Source of the DNA: an uncultured Erysipelotrichaceae bacterium
GTDB taxonomy: Bacteria; Bacillota_I; Bacilli_A; RF39; UBA660
Direction of reading: 5' to 3'
Assembly: GCA_902795725.1 (NCBI GenBank)
Contig: CADBLY010000099.1
Location: forward strand, 1 to 5,796
Length of the DNA: 5,796 nucleotides
Below the pieces are notes generated by a model. The model was not told the origin of the DNA. It ran no database searches and was given only the letters and a program-made list of their open reading frames with translations. The first letter of the stretch is position 1. The number at the start of each line of letters is the position of its first letter. Below, in pieces: positions 1 to 5,796 of the stretch. A program made the translations under genes and the position numbers.

Positions 1-18
1 TGAAGTCAATGTTATACA

Positions 19-153
19 ATGACACGAATCAATGAATTGCAGGATTTACTTTGTTTTAAATGGATTTCTACTAAAACAAGTATAAAATTAAAAAAATCAT
101 CAAAAGAAGATAATAAGTATGATTATAAAATAATTCTTTCAGTAAGAAAATAA
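19..153 (+). other. Possible short or residual plus-strand reading frame, unrecognised
   Basis: A frame open from just after a TGA at position 1 runs to a TAA at 151-153. Its only ATG is at 19, which would give 44 residues, rich in Lys and Ser (for example KLKKSSKED). No Shine-Dalgarno site precedes that ATG, and I do not recognise the sequence. The reason to record it is the strong rightward terminator 60 nt downstream, which implies that a plus-strand transcript ends here. It could be the decayed 3' end of a gene lying mostly left of the window, or simply non-coding. In an AT-rich stretch this short, a chance frame cannot be excluded. Confidence 0.2.
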
Positions 154-213
154 TTTATTTAATTATATCCCTCCTTTTTTCTATTAAAATAACTTTATTA
201 ATTGATTAGCTTC

Positions 214-239
214 AGATATGCGATTGCATATCTTTTTTT
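214..239 (+). terminator. Rho-independent terminator, rightward
   Basis: A perfect 8-bp stem, AGATATGC (214-221) paired with GCATATCT (226-233), has a GATT tetraloop and runs directly into a tract of seven Ts (233-239). This is the classic intrinsic terminator layout for plus-strand transcription. On the minus strand the hairpin is followed by GAAGC rather than a U-run, so it should not efficiently stop the leftward gene that ends at 247. It must end a transcript that enters from the left of the window. Confidence 0.8.
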
Positions 240-246
240 GAGTTAA

Positions 247-507
247 TTATATAAAAAAAGGGGCTGTCGAGAAACAAAATGATTTATATTCAATAAAATC
301 CATATCGTCTTTTTGGACTTTATTTTTTATTTCATTACTTATTTTTTCAAATAATTCATTAATAATTCCATTTGCATAATTTATATTATTTTTGTTAAGT
401 ATTAAATCACTATAACCACCAGATATATATGCTTTAATTGTTGCTATGCTAGTTATTTTATAATATGCTTTGTCAACTGATTTTTGAATAATTATATTTT
501 TATTCAT
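247..507 (-). CDS. Small protein of unknown function (86 aa), 3' end possibly replaced by IS sequence
   Basis: I do not recognise a family. The start is placed at the ATG at 505-507 (MNKNIIIQKS...) because GAAAGGAG lies 5 nt upstream. A longer frame could begin nine codons earlier at 534, but that codon has no ribosome site and falls only a few bases after the expected transcription start. The protein looks like a short soluble mixed fold: a beta-rich N-terminal half (NIIIQKS, KAYYKITSIATIKAYISGGYSDLILN) followed by an acidic helix (about residues 42-68). The last ten residues (FCFSTAPFFI) come from DNA resembling an IS end at 260-280, so the native C-terminus may be lost. It has its own promoter, divergent from the 1396-aa gene, which makes it a candidate partner or regulator of that operon. 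No helix-turn-helix is evident. Confidence 0.65.
   Translation of the reverse strand: MNKNIIIQKSVDKAYYKITSIATIKAYISGGYSDLILNKNNINYANGIINELFEKISNEIKNKVQKDDMDFIEYKSFCFSTAPFFI
260..280. mobile_element. Solitary IS-end-like sequence (IS1182-type look)
   Basis: GGGGCTGTCGAGAAAC stands out as a G+C-rich block in very AT-rich surroundings. It resembles the terminal inverted repeats of IS1182-family and similar elements, which typically begin GGGGCTGTC or GAGGCTGTC, followed by a purine-rich stretch. As oriented, an element would extend to the right of 260. Instead a small minus-strand gene begins almost at once, and no matching GACAGCCCC end or transposase appears in the window. It is therefore at best a remnant left by deletion or recombination. 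The family assignment rests on memory of typical ends, not on a search. Confidence 0.35.
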
Positions 508-512
508 GAATT

Positions 513-520
513 CTCCTTTC
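513..520 (-). promoter_or_regulatory. Ribosome binding site of the small minus-strand gene
   Basis: On the minus strand GAAAGGAG lies 5 nt before the ATG at 507. It decides the start at 507 over the longer frame beginning at 534. Confidence 0.75.
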
Positions 521-543
521 GTAACACAGCTCACTACGAGATA

Positions 544-572
544 AGTATAACATTTTTCGCTTAAATCATCAA
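544..572 (-). promoter_or_regulatory. Promoter of the small minus-strand gene (extended -10)
   Basis: Read on the minus strand, TTGATG (572-567), a 17-bp spacer and TATACT (549-544) form a sigma-70/SigA-type promoter. TGT directly before the -10 box makes it an extended -10. The expected start is near 537, giving a leader of about 30 nt with the ribosome site in it. A TTATC motif (GATAA on the plus strand, 540-544) overlaps the downstream edge of the -10 box. Confidence 0.65.
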
Positions 573-590
573 TTATTAACTATCTTTATA

Positions 591-607
591 TTATCTATCA
601 TTGATAA
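591..607. promoter_or_regulatory. Candidate operator: TTATC-N7-GATAA inverted repeat over the -35 box
   Basis: TTATC (591-595) and GATAA (603-607) form an inverted repeat, with a nested palindrome TATCA-T-TGATA (596-606). It covers the -35 hexamer of the rightward promoter and lies next to the region between the two divergent -35 boxes. A protein bound here would be expected to block RNA polymerase on the operon side. In such AT-rich DNA short palindromes arise by chance, so support comes mainly from the second copy at 631-642 and the matching motif at the other promoter. Confidence 0.35.
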
Positions 608-629
608 ATTAGTCTATTTTTGTTATAAT
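601..629 (+). promoter_or_regulatory. Promoter of the three-gene operon (extended -10)
   Basis: TTGATA (601-606), a 17-bp spacer and a consensus TATAAT (624-629) preceded by TGT give a near-ideal SigA-type promoter with an extended -10. Transcription should start near 636, leaving a leader of about 30 nt before the ATG at 667. There is no room for a riboswitch or attenuator. It is back-to-back with the leftward promoter, with 28 bp between the two -35 boxes. Confidence 0.75.
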
Positions 630-630
630 G

Positions 631-642
631 TTATCAAGATAA
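631..642. promoter_or_regulatory. Candidate operator: TTATC-AA-GATAA palindrome at the transcription start
   Basis: A perfect 5-2-5 palindrome begins one base after the -10 box and is centred on the predicted start point near 636. A further GATAA is at 649-653. Together with 591-607 it would bracket the promoter, the usual layout for a repressor site. Whether any protein binds is inference from position and repetition only. Confidence 0.35.
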
Positions 643-655
643 TGTGATGATAAAT

Positions 656-662
656 GAGGCGG
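656..662 (+). promoter_or_regulatory. Ribosome binding site of the 1396-aa gene
   Basis: GAGGCGG with core GAGG (656-659) is 7 nt before the ATG at 667. It supports that start. No alternative upstream start fits, given the transcription start near 636. Confidence 0.6.
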
Positions 663-666
663 TAAG

Positions 667-3600
667 ATGAACGAAGAAATTATAGAGTTGATTAATAGTA
701 TATCAAAGAATGTATATAGTGGATTAATTGCTCTTAATACTAATACAGTTAATCAATTAAATAAATTGATAAAAGAGGAAAAGGAGCAAGGTAAAAAAGA
801 ATTATTGATTAATGAAAAGAAAAAGGCGTTTGATAACTTTATTAATGAAGTAACAAGTTATTTAAAAGATAATTTAACAGAGCAACAAATGAAAGATATA
901 CTTGTTTCATTTTTAAATCCTGACAATGAATTAATGAATTCATATGATGAAAAATATAGATCATTTGAGGTAGAATTAGATACATTATATTATATTCTGC
1001 ATGGGTTATGTACTGCTATAACAGATAAAGAATTTTTGAATGAAATTTTTGAAAACTATTTTAAGGAAATTATTGATAACAATAACCATGATATAATGAT
1101 TGATTTTGATAAAGTTTTCTTTCAATTTATAAATTATTCCAAGTCTTTATTGCTTTTATCATATTGTCATGATAAAAAACTAATTAATGAATATGTAAAC
1201 AAACATTTAAATCAAAAATCTTTTATTACTCAATTTTCAAATTCTCTTATTTTTGATGATACACTACTAATTCAGTATGCTACAAGTTTTTTTAATAGCC
1301 ATAAAGGTAACGAGAATTTGGAAATGGAAAGTTGGAATTTTTATAATCGATTATTAGTAAATGAAGATATTCCTTTAATCTCTAGAAAGAAAATTACTAA
1401 CCTATTTAAATTACATTTTCCTAAACATTATGATTATGAAAAAGGTCATATTTGTACTAGATTAATTAATGATTATGATTCAGCAATTAGTACTATATTA
1501 GAAAATGATTTTAGGCGTGGATATTTAATTCATGTTTTAGCCGATTGTAAAATAAGCGGTGAGGATTTAATTAAATTATATAATGATGAGCGGGTTATCA
1601 GTAGATTAGATCAAGATTACATAGTAGTTAATTACCATACTGATAGTGAAACTAAATATAATATTTTATTTCATACATTATTAACAAGATATGCTCTTAA
1701 TAAAAATATTATGTATAAAACCATTCTTGAAGCAGATGAGGATTTATTATATGGAGTATTATCTCATAATGACAGTTTGAATTATATGTTACAAAATCAA
1801 GAATTTATAAATAAATTTATAGAACGCTATTTTAGTAATTCTCATAAGGCAAAAACAAATGCAAAAATTTTAGAAATATTTAAGGAAAGTTTAACGTCTG
1901 AACAGATGAATAAACTATTTCAACCATATCATATGCCACATGATGTGCATTTACAATATTATTTAGATGATAAATATTGTTATAAGATATTTAATGTTTA
2001 TCATCCCTTATATAACCCAAATGGAGATAAAGATAGAATTAAAAATATTAAAGAAGTACAAAATCTAATATATAAATTATATAATGATAATAAATATTTA
2101 TTTAAGACATTTAATCCTAATATAATTAATGATGATATTTTAAAATTTGATTATAGATTTATATCACTAATAAGTAAATATACAGATTTGCAACATAGTA
2201 TTGATAGAAAAGTTAATGAAAGCAATTATAGACTTCTAAATATTGGTGAAGAAGATGAATGGATTAAATCAATAAAAAACGATTCTGAAGAATATGCTAG
2301 ACTTATTGAAGCTTATAATGGTAAAACTCATGCTGTATGCAAACCTATTGATAGTAAAATAAGTGGTAAAGCATTTGTTAATATGCTAAATGTAATAAAT
2401 AATATTGATCCTGATTTTATTATACAATATATTGAAGACTTAGATAAAATTACTCATATTTTCCATGTTGGTAAAGACGCATTTAATGATATATATTTAA
2501 TGGAAGATGCAACACAATTTGAAAAGTTTGTGGTTAATGTTTGTCAAGGATTAGATGTAAATACAATTACTCCTAATAGGTGGAAAACATTAACAAAAGT
2601 TTTTATGCATGATTTAAATTCAAATGTTAAGAATTACTATATTACTGTTGATATTAATTCTCTTCAAGATGTTGATACATATGACGAAAGAAGAAATAAA
2701 AAATTAGATGGTTTATTTGTTGAGGTTTTAAATAATAAAGAAATAGAACATGCTATTAATATATTTTTAAATAAATATTATGATATAGATATAAACACGG
2801 CACGAGAAATTATAGAAGTCTATGGAAATGATTTGGATAATATTAAAAATGAAAAATATATCAAAAGTATCAAAATAATAAAAAGAATGAAAGACATTTT
2901 AAATATCAGTAATTTTCAAGAATTATATAATATGTATCAAAGCGAAAAAGAATTATCTTTTGAGGATACAATTATATTTAAGAACTCTCTAACGAAAATA
3001 TTTGGTAATTCATTATCAGATTCTTTAACGACTTTTGATAGTATGAAAAAATTAGCTAACAATCAATTTAATATTCCATCTTCAATTAGTGTTTATGAAG
3101 CTCCTAGTGATTTTGTAATGTTAGTTCATAGTACACTTGCATATGGAGAATTAAAATTAATTGATAATAATTATAAGACATCTTGGAATGAAAGTGATAG
3201 AACACAAAATCATGGAATATGTTGTTCCTTAATTGCCAATGATTATCTAGGAACCGCTGAGATTGGTGATGTTTTATTAGGGTTTAACGATTTAAGTGAG
3301 AATTCGCTTATTAAGTCTGCACCATATGATTTATTTACTCGAAATGATGATATAAATATTACATCGGCAAAAAAATCTAAATTTTTGACTCCAAGAAATA
3401 TTATTAACAATACTCGTCATGCTCATAACGAACAAAGTATCGAACGTCGAGAATTAAGAGAAGAATTAATTAATAGAGGAATAATTAATTTGCAACCTAG
3501 TTATGTTATTGTGTTTAGTGATATGGATGACAAATTAAGAAAAAAGGCATGTAAGTGTGCGGAGGATTTTGGAATTCCTATAGTATATGTTGATAAACAA

Positions 3601-4857
3601 AAAGTTGTTCAAAATGAATCCAACAAAATAGATAAAATGATTGGTGAATTAAATAATACACAAGATATAACTAGGCAAATTGCAATTTTTTCTGAGATTT
3701 ATCTAAAGCACGAAAACAACCGTTGTGGATTAATGCATGATGAAGAGTTAAAGACAAAATTTAGTACAGGTAGAATAGAAAAAGTTCTTGATGATATTGT
3801 AAATAGATTAATTGAAGGCAAAAACAATACTCATAATTATGAATTATATTGCAATAATGTTTTAAAGTTGATAGAAATATTGAAACGAGAAGAAGATAAA
3901 TTTATTACCTGTTATGAGACAGGCTCTCGTGTTGCATTTAATGATATAGATATAAACCAGTATATTGTAAAATTGTATAGGGAAATAGATAATAATCTTT
4001 GTAATGTTAATACTTCAAAATTGTCTTTTATTTCATCTATAGCTCAGTCGGATGATAGTATATTGTCACAGGAATTAAAAACTATTGATTCTAAAGAAAT
4101 AGAAAGTGAAATTAGTCATTTTAATGAAACAGAATTTTATAATGGTGATTCAAAAAATCATAATTTAGGTCATATTGAACGTGTTACAGTATTAGCAGAT
4201 TTGATAGGAAAAAAAGAAATACCTAATGATGTGCACTCTCAATATTTATTAAGATTATCAGCAGAATTACATGATAGTGGTAGAAAATATGATGAGAAAG
4301 ATTTTGGTCATGCTGAGGAAGGCGCTAATTATGCTGCACGAATTTTACAAGATAAATTGTTAAATGGAGAAATAAATGATAGGGATTTACATATTATTCA
4401 ATTTGCTATTGAATATCATGAATTTAATCATAATAGGGGTGACAATGAAGATAAATTAGAAAGATTAGCTCAAAAATATAAAATTAGTGATGAAGATTTT
4501 GAATGTACAAGAAAAATAGCAGAATGTTTAAAAGATGCTGATGCATTAGATCGCGTAAGATTTCATAGGATGGGTGCAACATTGGATGAGAGAAGATTAA
4601 TTACTTCTAGTTCACATGATTATATTGAAACTGCTAAAAAACTTTTACAAGAGTATAAGAATTATGATAAAAATCAATTTATTATTAAAACAAAGGAAAA
4701 ATGTAAGGAACGAGAAAGAGAGCATAGATTGTTTAAGGAAAGCGAATTAAAATATAAAATGAAGTCAAAATTTGAAAAAATAATGTCTCATTGGAAAAAT
4801 CTTACTAACAATAATAGTAAAATAGAAGGAGAAATAAATGGAGTTCGTAGAAGATAG
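667..4857 (+). CDS. Very large multidomain protein with C-terminal HD-superfamily phosphohydrolase domain
   Basis: This 1396-aa protein has no signal peptide or membrane segments, so it should be cytoplasmic. Residues 1-800 are mostly helical, with a charged probable coiled coil at 35-66, and show no motif I know. A separate central block spans about 800-980. It contains a strand with H821 (MLVHST), then NHGICCSLI (848-856), the segment LTPRNIINNTR, an ERREL helix, and a strand-helix-strand unit (SYVIVFSDMD ... IPIVYVD). It loosely recalls PARP-type ADP-ribosyltransferases, which is inference only. Residues about 1160-1300 form an HD domain with H1169, the H1202-D1203 pair, H1251 and the KDADALDR motif (D1290/D1292), all expected metal ligands. 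HD proteins hydrolyse phosphate esters, often nucleotides. No GYP motif is present, so it is not a cyclic-di-GMP HD-GYP enzyme. The tail (1340-1396) is basic and charged. It is the first gene of an operon and overlaps the next by 20 nt. The frame is intact; the substrate is unknown. Confidence 0.9.
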   Translation: MNEEIIELINSISKNVYSGLIALNTNTVNQLNKLIKEEKEQGKKELLINEKKKAFDNFINEVTSYLKDNLTEQQMKDILVSFLNPDNELMNSYDEKYRSFEVELDTLYYILHGLCTAITDKEFLNEIFENYFKEIIDNNNHDIMIDFDKVFFQFINYSKSLLLLSYCHDKKLINEYVNKHLNQKSFITQFSNSLIFDDTLLIQYATSFFNSHKGNENLEMESWNFYNRLLVNEDIPLISRKKITNLFKLHFPKHYDYEKGHICTRLINDYDSAISTILENDFRRGYLIHVLADCKISGEDLIKLYNDERVISRLDQDYIVVNYHTDSETKYNILFHTLLTRYALNKNIMYKTILEADEDLLYGVLSHNDSLNYMLQNQEFINKFIERYFSNSHKAKTNAKILEIFKESLTSEQMNKLFQPYHMPHDVHLQYYLDDKYCYKIFNVYHPLYNPNGDKDRIKNIKEVQNLIYKLYNDNKYLFKTFNPNIINDDILKFDYRFISLISKYTDLQHSIDRKVNESNYRLLNIGEEDEWIKSIKNDSEEYARLIEAYNGKTHAVCKPIDSKISGKAFVNMLNVINNIDPDFIIQYIEDLDKITHIFHVGKDAFNDIYLMEDATQFEKFVVNVCQGLDVNTITPNRWKTLTKVFMHDLNSNVKNYYITVDINSLQDVDTYDERRNKKLDGLFVEVLNNKEIEHAINIFLNKYYDIDINTAREIIEVYGNDLDNIKNEKYIKSIKIIKRMKDILNISNFQELYNMYQSEKELSFEDTIIFKNSLTKIFGNSLSDSLTTFDSMKKLANNQFNIPSSISVYEAPSDFVMLVHSTLAYGELKLIDNNYKTSWNESDRTQNHGICCSLIANDYLGTAEIGDVLLGFNDLSENSLIKSAPYDLFTRNDDINITSAKKSKFLTPRNIINNTRHAHNEQSIERRELREELINRGIINLQPSYVIVFSDMDDKLRKKACKCAEDFGIPIVYVDKQKVVQNESNKIDKMIGELNNTQDITRQIAIFSEIYLKHENNRCGLMHDEELKTKFSTGRIEKVLDDIVNRLIEGKNNTHNYELYCNNVLKLIEILKREEDKFITCYETGSRVAFNDIDINQYIVKLYREIDNNLCNVNTSKLSFISSIAQSDDSILSQELKTIDSKEIESEISHFNETEFYNGDSKNHNLGHIERVTVLADLIGKKEIPNDVHSQYLLRLSAELHDSGRKYDEKDFGHAEEGANYAARILQDKLLNGEINDRDLHIIQFAIEYHEFNHNRGDNEDKLERLAQKYKISDEDFECTRKIAECLKDADALDRVRFHRMGATLDERRLITSSSHDYIETAKKLLQEYKNYDKNQFIIKTKEKCKEREREHRLFKESELKYKMKSKFEKIMSHWKNLTNNNSKIEGEINGVRRR
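4824..4831 (+). promoter_or_regulatory. Strong internal ribosome binding site inside the end of the 1396-aa gene
   Basis: AGAAGGAG lies 6 nt before the ATG at 4838, within the last codons of the preceding gene. Its quality and spacing show that the 98-aa frame is really translated and probably coupled to the upstream gene. It is stronger than the site of the large gene itself, so the small protein may be made in excess. Confidence 0.7.
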
Positions 4858-5134
4858 TGATTTTAATGAATTAATAGTAAATTTTAAAAAATTATCAATT
4901 ATAAACAAGAAGAAATTAACAATTTCGGAAATAAAGAATTTAATTGCCGTATTAAGTGCATTAAATTTACAAAAAAATACAAATTCAAAAACATTGTTTA
5001 ATCGTGAAATTATTGATCTAAATGAAACAAATTATGAAGAAGAAGATTTTGTTGAAGCAATATATGTATATATATATGCTATCAAAGAATCGTTGGCAGA
5101 TTTATTTTTGAATTCGAATGAAAATATAGAATAA
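4838..5134 (+). CDS. Small acidic helical protein of unknown function (98 aa)
   Basis: I do not recognise a family. The ATG at 4838 is fixed by the AGAAGGAG site 6 nt upstream and overlaps the end of the 1396-aa gene by 20 nt in another frame, which indicates translational coupling. The protein looks all-helical and soluble, with no signal peptide or membrane span. A Lys/Ile-rich first half (FKKLSIINKKKLTISEIKNL) is followed by a markedly acidic second half (EIIDLNETNYEEEDFVEA, then YVYIYAIKESLADLF). The final helix has evenly spaced aromatics that could form a packing face. Tight coupling to a large multidomain enzyme suggests a partner, inhibitor or specificity subunit of that protein, but only from position. 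The codons for IYVYIYA form a short TA-rich run. Confidence 0.8.
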   Translation: MEFVEDSDFNELIVNFKKLSIINKKKLTISEIKNLIAVLSALNLQKNTNSKTLFNREIIDLNETNYEEEDFVEAIYVYIYAIKESLADLFLNSNENIE

Positions 5135-5137
5135 TAC

Positions 5138-5143
5138 AGAGGA
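5138..5143 (+). promoter_or_regulatory. Ribosome binding site fixing a GTG start
   Basis: AGAGGA is 6 nt before GTG at 5150. It supports a GTG start for the membrane protein; the next ATG comes only at codon 18, inside the first membrane segment. Confidence 0.7.
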
Positions 5144-5149
5144 ATAAAC

Positions 5150-5686
5150 GTGGTTTATATTGTTTTAGGAAATATAATTGCTCTTATCGCCTCTATAATA
5201 ATGGTTTACTCGGGAATGTTAAAGAGCAAGCAAAAAGTTTTATATGCTCAAACTATTCAAATATGTTTGTCAGTAATTAGTAATATTATTTTAGGTGGAA
5301 TAGTCGGGGCTATAGTTAATTTTATTAGTGCAATACGAAATATACTTTGTTATAAAGATAAATTAAATTTGTTATCAAAAATTTTAATAACTGTGTCGGT
5401 AGTTGTTTTGTCAATTAAATTTAATAATATAGGCATGATTGGTTTTCTACCACTTATCAGCACAATTATATATTTATGGTTAATGAATACTAAAAATATT
5501 ATTTATTTTAAACTGTTAATTATTTTTACAATGATATTATGGTTTGTATACGATCTGTTTATTAAATCATTTACTTCATCAATTTTTGATATGATGACAG
5601 TTATAACTAATGCTTATTCTATATTTAAATTGAATAATAATTATAAAGTAATGAAAGATAAGAAAAAAATATATAATAGAAATTAA
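5150..5686 (+). CDS. YgjV-family multi-pass inner membrane protein
   Basis: The 178-aa sequence matches my memory of the YgjV-type membrane proteins: a GN-x-IAL-xx-S-xx-MVYSG first helix, a glycine-rich second region (NIILGGIVGAIVNFISAIRN) ending in ILCYKDKL, and later GFLPLIST and IFTMILWFVYDL segments. About six hydrophobic segments can be seen, near residues 3-21, 33-62, 75-91, 94-112, 118-136 and 141-160, followed by a short basic tail. The biochemical role of the family is not established. The GTG start has a good ribosome site and lies 15 nt after the previous stop, so it is probably the third gene of the operon; no separate promoter or terminator is visible. Its stop (5684-5686) is fused to the headless recombinase frame. 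Such genes also occur alone, so its link to the upstream pair may be incidental. Confidence 0.8.
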   Translation: MVYIVLGNIIALIASIIMVYSGMLKSKQKVLYAQTIQICLSVISNIILGGIVGAIVNFISAIRNILCYKDKLNLLSKILITVSVVVLSIKFNNIGMIGFLPLISTIIYLWLMNTKNIIYFKLLIIFTMILWFVYDLFIKSFTSSIFDMMTVITNAYSIFKLNNNYKVMKDKKKIYNRN

Positions 5687-5796
5687 CAAGTTATTCATCA
5701 CAAATTAAACATTATTCTGAAATGATAAAAAATACTCCAGATTGGGAATTTGTAGGTATATATGCTGATGAAGGTATAAGTGGAACACAAGTTAAA
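5680..5796 (+). pseudogene. 5'-truncated large serine recombinase (resolvase/invertase catalytic domain), cut by the window edge
   Basis: The frame after a TAG at 5677-5679 reads LTSYSSQIKHYSEMIKN, then PDWEFVGIYADEGISGT. This is the standard stretch following the catalytic strand in large serine recombinases of Firmicutes conjugative and integrative elements: helix A ('SY..Q...Y'), the second strand (EFVGIYADEG) and the ISGT motif. In intact relatives it is preceded by about 20-25 residues ending in a YCRVSTD.EEQ-type sequence, which carries the nucleophilic serine. Here that part is absent: upstream is the end of the membrane-protein gene, with no start codon or ribosome site. The first ATG (5722) would begin inside helix A. 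The remaining frame therefore cannot make an active recombinase. It continues beyond the right edge. Confidence 0.8.

Noticed and set aside
160..180. On the minus strand, AAAAAAGGAGGGATATAAT looks like a perfect Shine-Dalgarno site (near 167-180), hinting at a leftward gene.
   Set aside because: No ATG, GTG or TTG follows at a usable distance, and the frames just downstream meet stops at once or within a short distance, so it does not start a gene in this window.
508..534. Longer minus-strand start at 534 (MSCVTKGEF...) for the small gene.
   Set aside because: It has no ribosome site and would begin only a few bases after the predicted transcription start; the ATG at 507 has GAAAGGAG at 5 nt.
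4381..4460. HD-GYP type cyclic-di-GMP phosphodiesterase reading of the HD domain.
   Set aside because: The region after H1251 reads EYHEFNHNRG with no GYP motif, so only general HD-superfamily membership is supported.
5061..5080. TATATGTATATATATATGC run inside the 98-aa gene as a possible phase-variable repeat.
   Set aside because: The pure TA portion is short and broken by a G, the frame is intact, and such runs are expected at this base composition.
1..5796. Mollicutes genetic code (TGA as Trp), suggested by the low G+C.
   Set aside because: All visible tryptophans in the convincing frames are TGG and no in-frame TGA occurs across some 1,600 codons.
1..5796. CRISPR array, tRNA or rRNA gene.
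   Set aside because: No regularly spaced direct repeats, cloverleaf-like G+C-richer segment or rRNA signature was seen on either strand.

Overview
This is a very AT-rich window (roughly a quarter G+C by eye) with strong purine-rich Shine-Dalgarno sites. It most likely comes from a low-GC Firmicutes/Bacillota genome. The genes read well in the standard code: all eight tryptophans in the convincing reading frames are TGG, and the 1396-codon frame has no internal TGA. A Mollicutes-type code with TGA as Trp is therefore not indicated. The mixed content (an isolated insertion-sequence-like end, a headless serine recombinase, unfamiliar genes) looks like an accessory or mobile-element region rather than core chromosome.

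Layout. Bases 1-246 hold no convincing gene. There is a possible short tail of a plus-strand frame (to 153) and a clear rho-independent terminator (214-239) pointing rightward. At 247-507 lies a small minus-strand gene of 86 aa. Its last codons run into a GGGGCTGTC... sequence that resembles an IS end, so its 3' end may have been replaced. Between 508 and 666 are two back-to-back promoters with nearly the same design (TTGATR, 17-bp spacer, TGTTATAMT). Each has a TTATC motif just downstream of the -10 box, and further TTATC/GATAA copies lie around them, suggesting a shared regulator.

The plus-strand promoter drives a tight three-gene operon. First is a 1396-aa protein (667-4857). It has a long mostly helical N-terminal region, a distinctive central domain (about 800-980) with some resemblance to PARP-type ADP-ribosyltransferases, an HD-superfamily metal phosphohydrolase domain (about 1160-1300) with its histidines and aspartates in place, and a basic charged tail. 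Second, overlapping its end by 20 nt, is a 98-aa acidic helical protein (4838-5134) with a strong ribosome site. Third, 15 nt on and starting at GTG, is a YgjV-family multi-pass membrane protein (5150-5686).

From about 5680 to the right edge, an open frame matches the N-terminal catalytic domain of a large serine recombinase. It lacks the first strand that carries the nucleophilic serine, so it is a broken gene joined directly to the operon's end. The operon thus seems to abut a recombination scar. The joint role of the three operon genes is unknown; a cytoplasmic enzyme, a small partner and a membrane protein under one tightly built promoter is the most that can be inferred.
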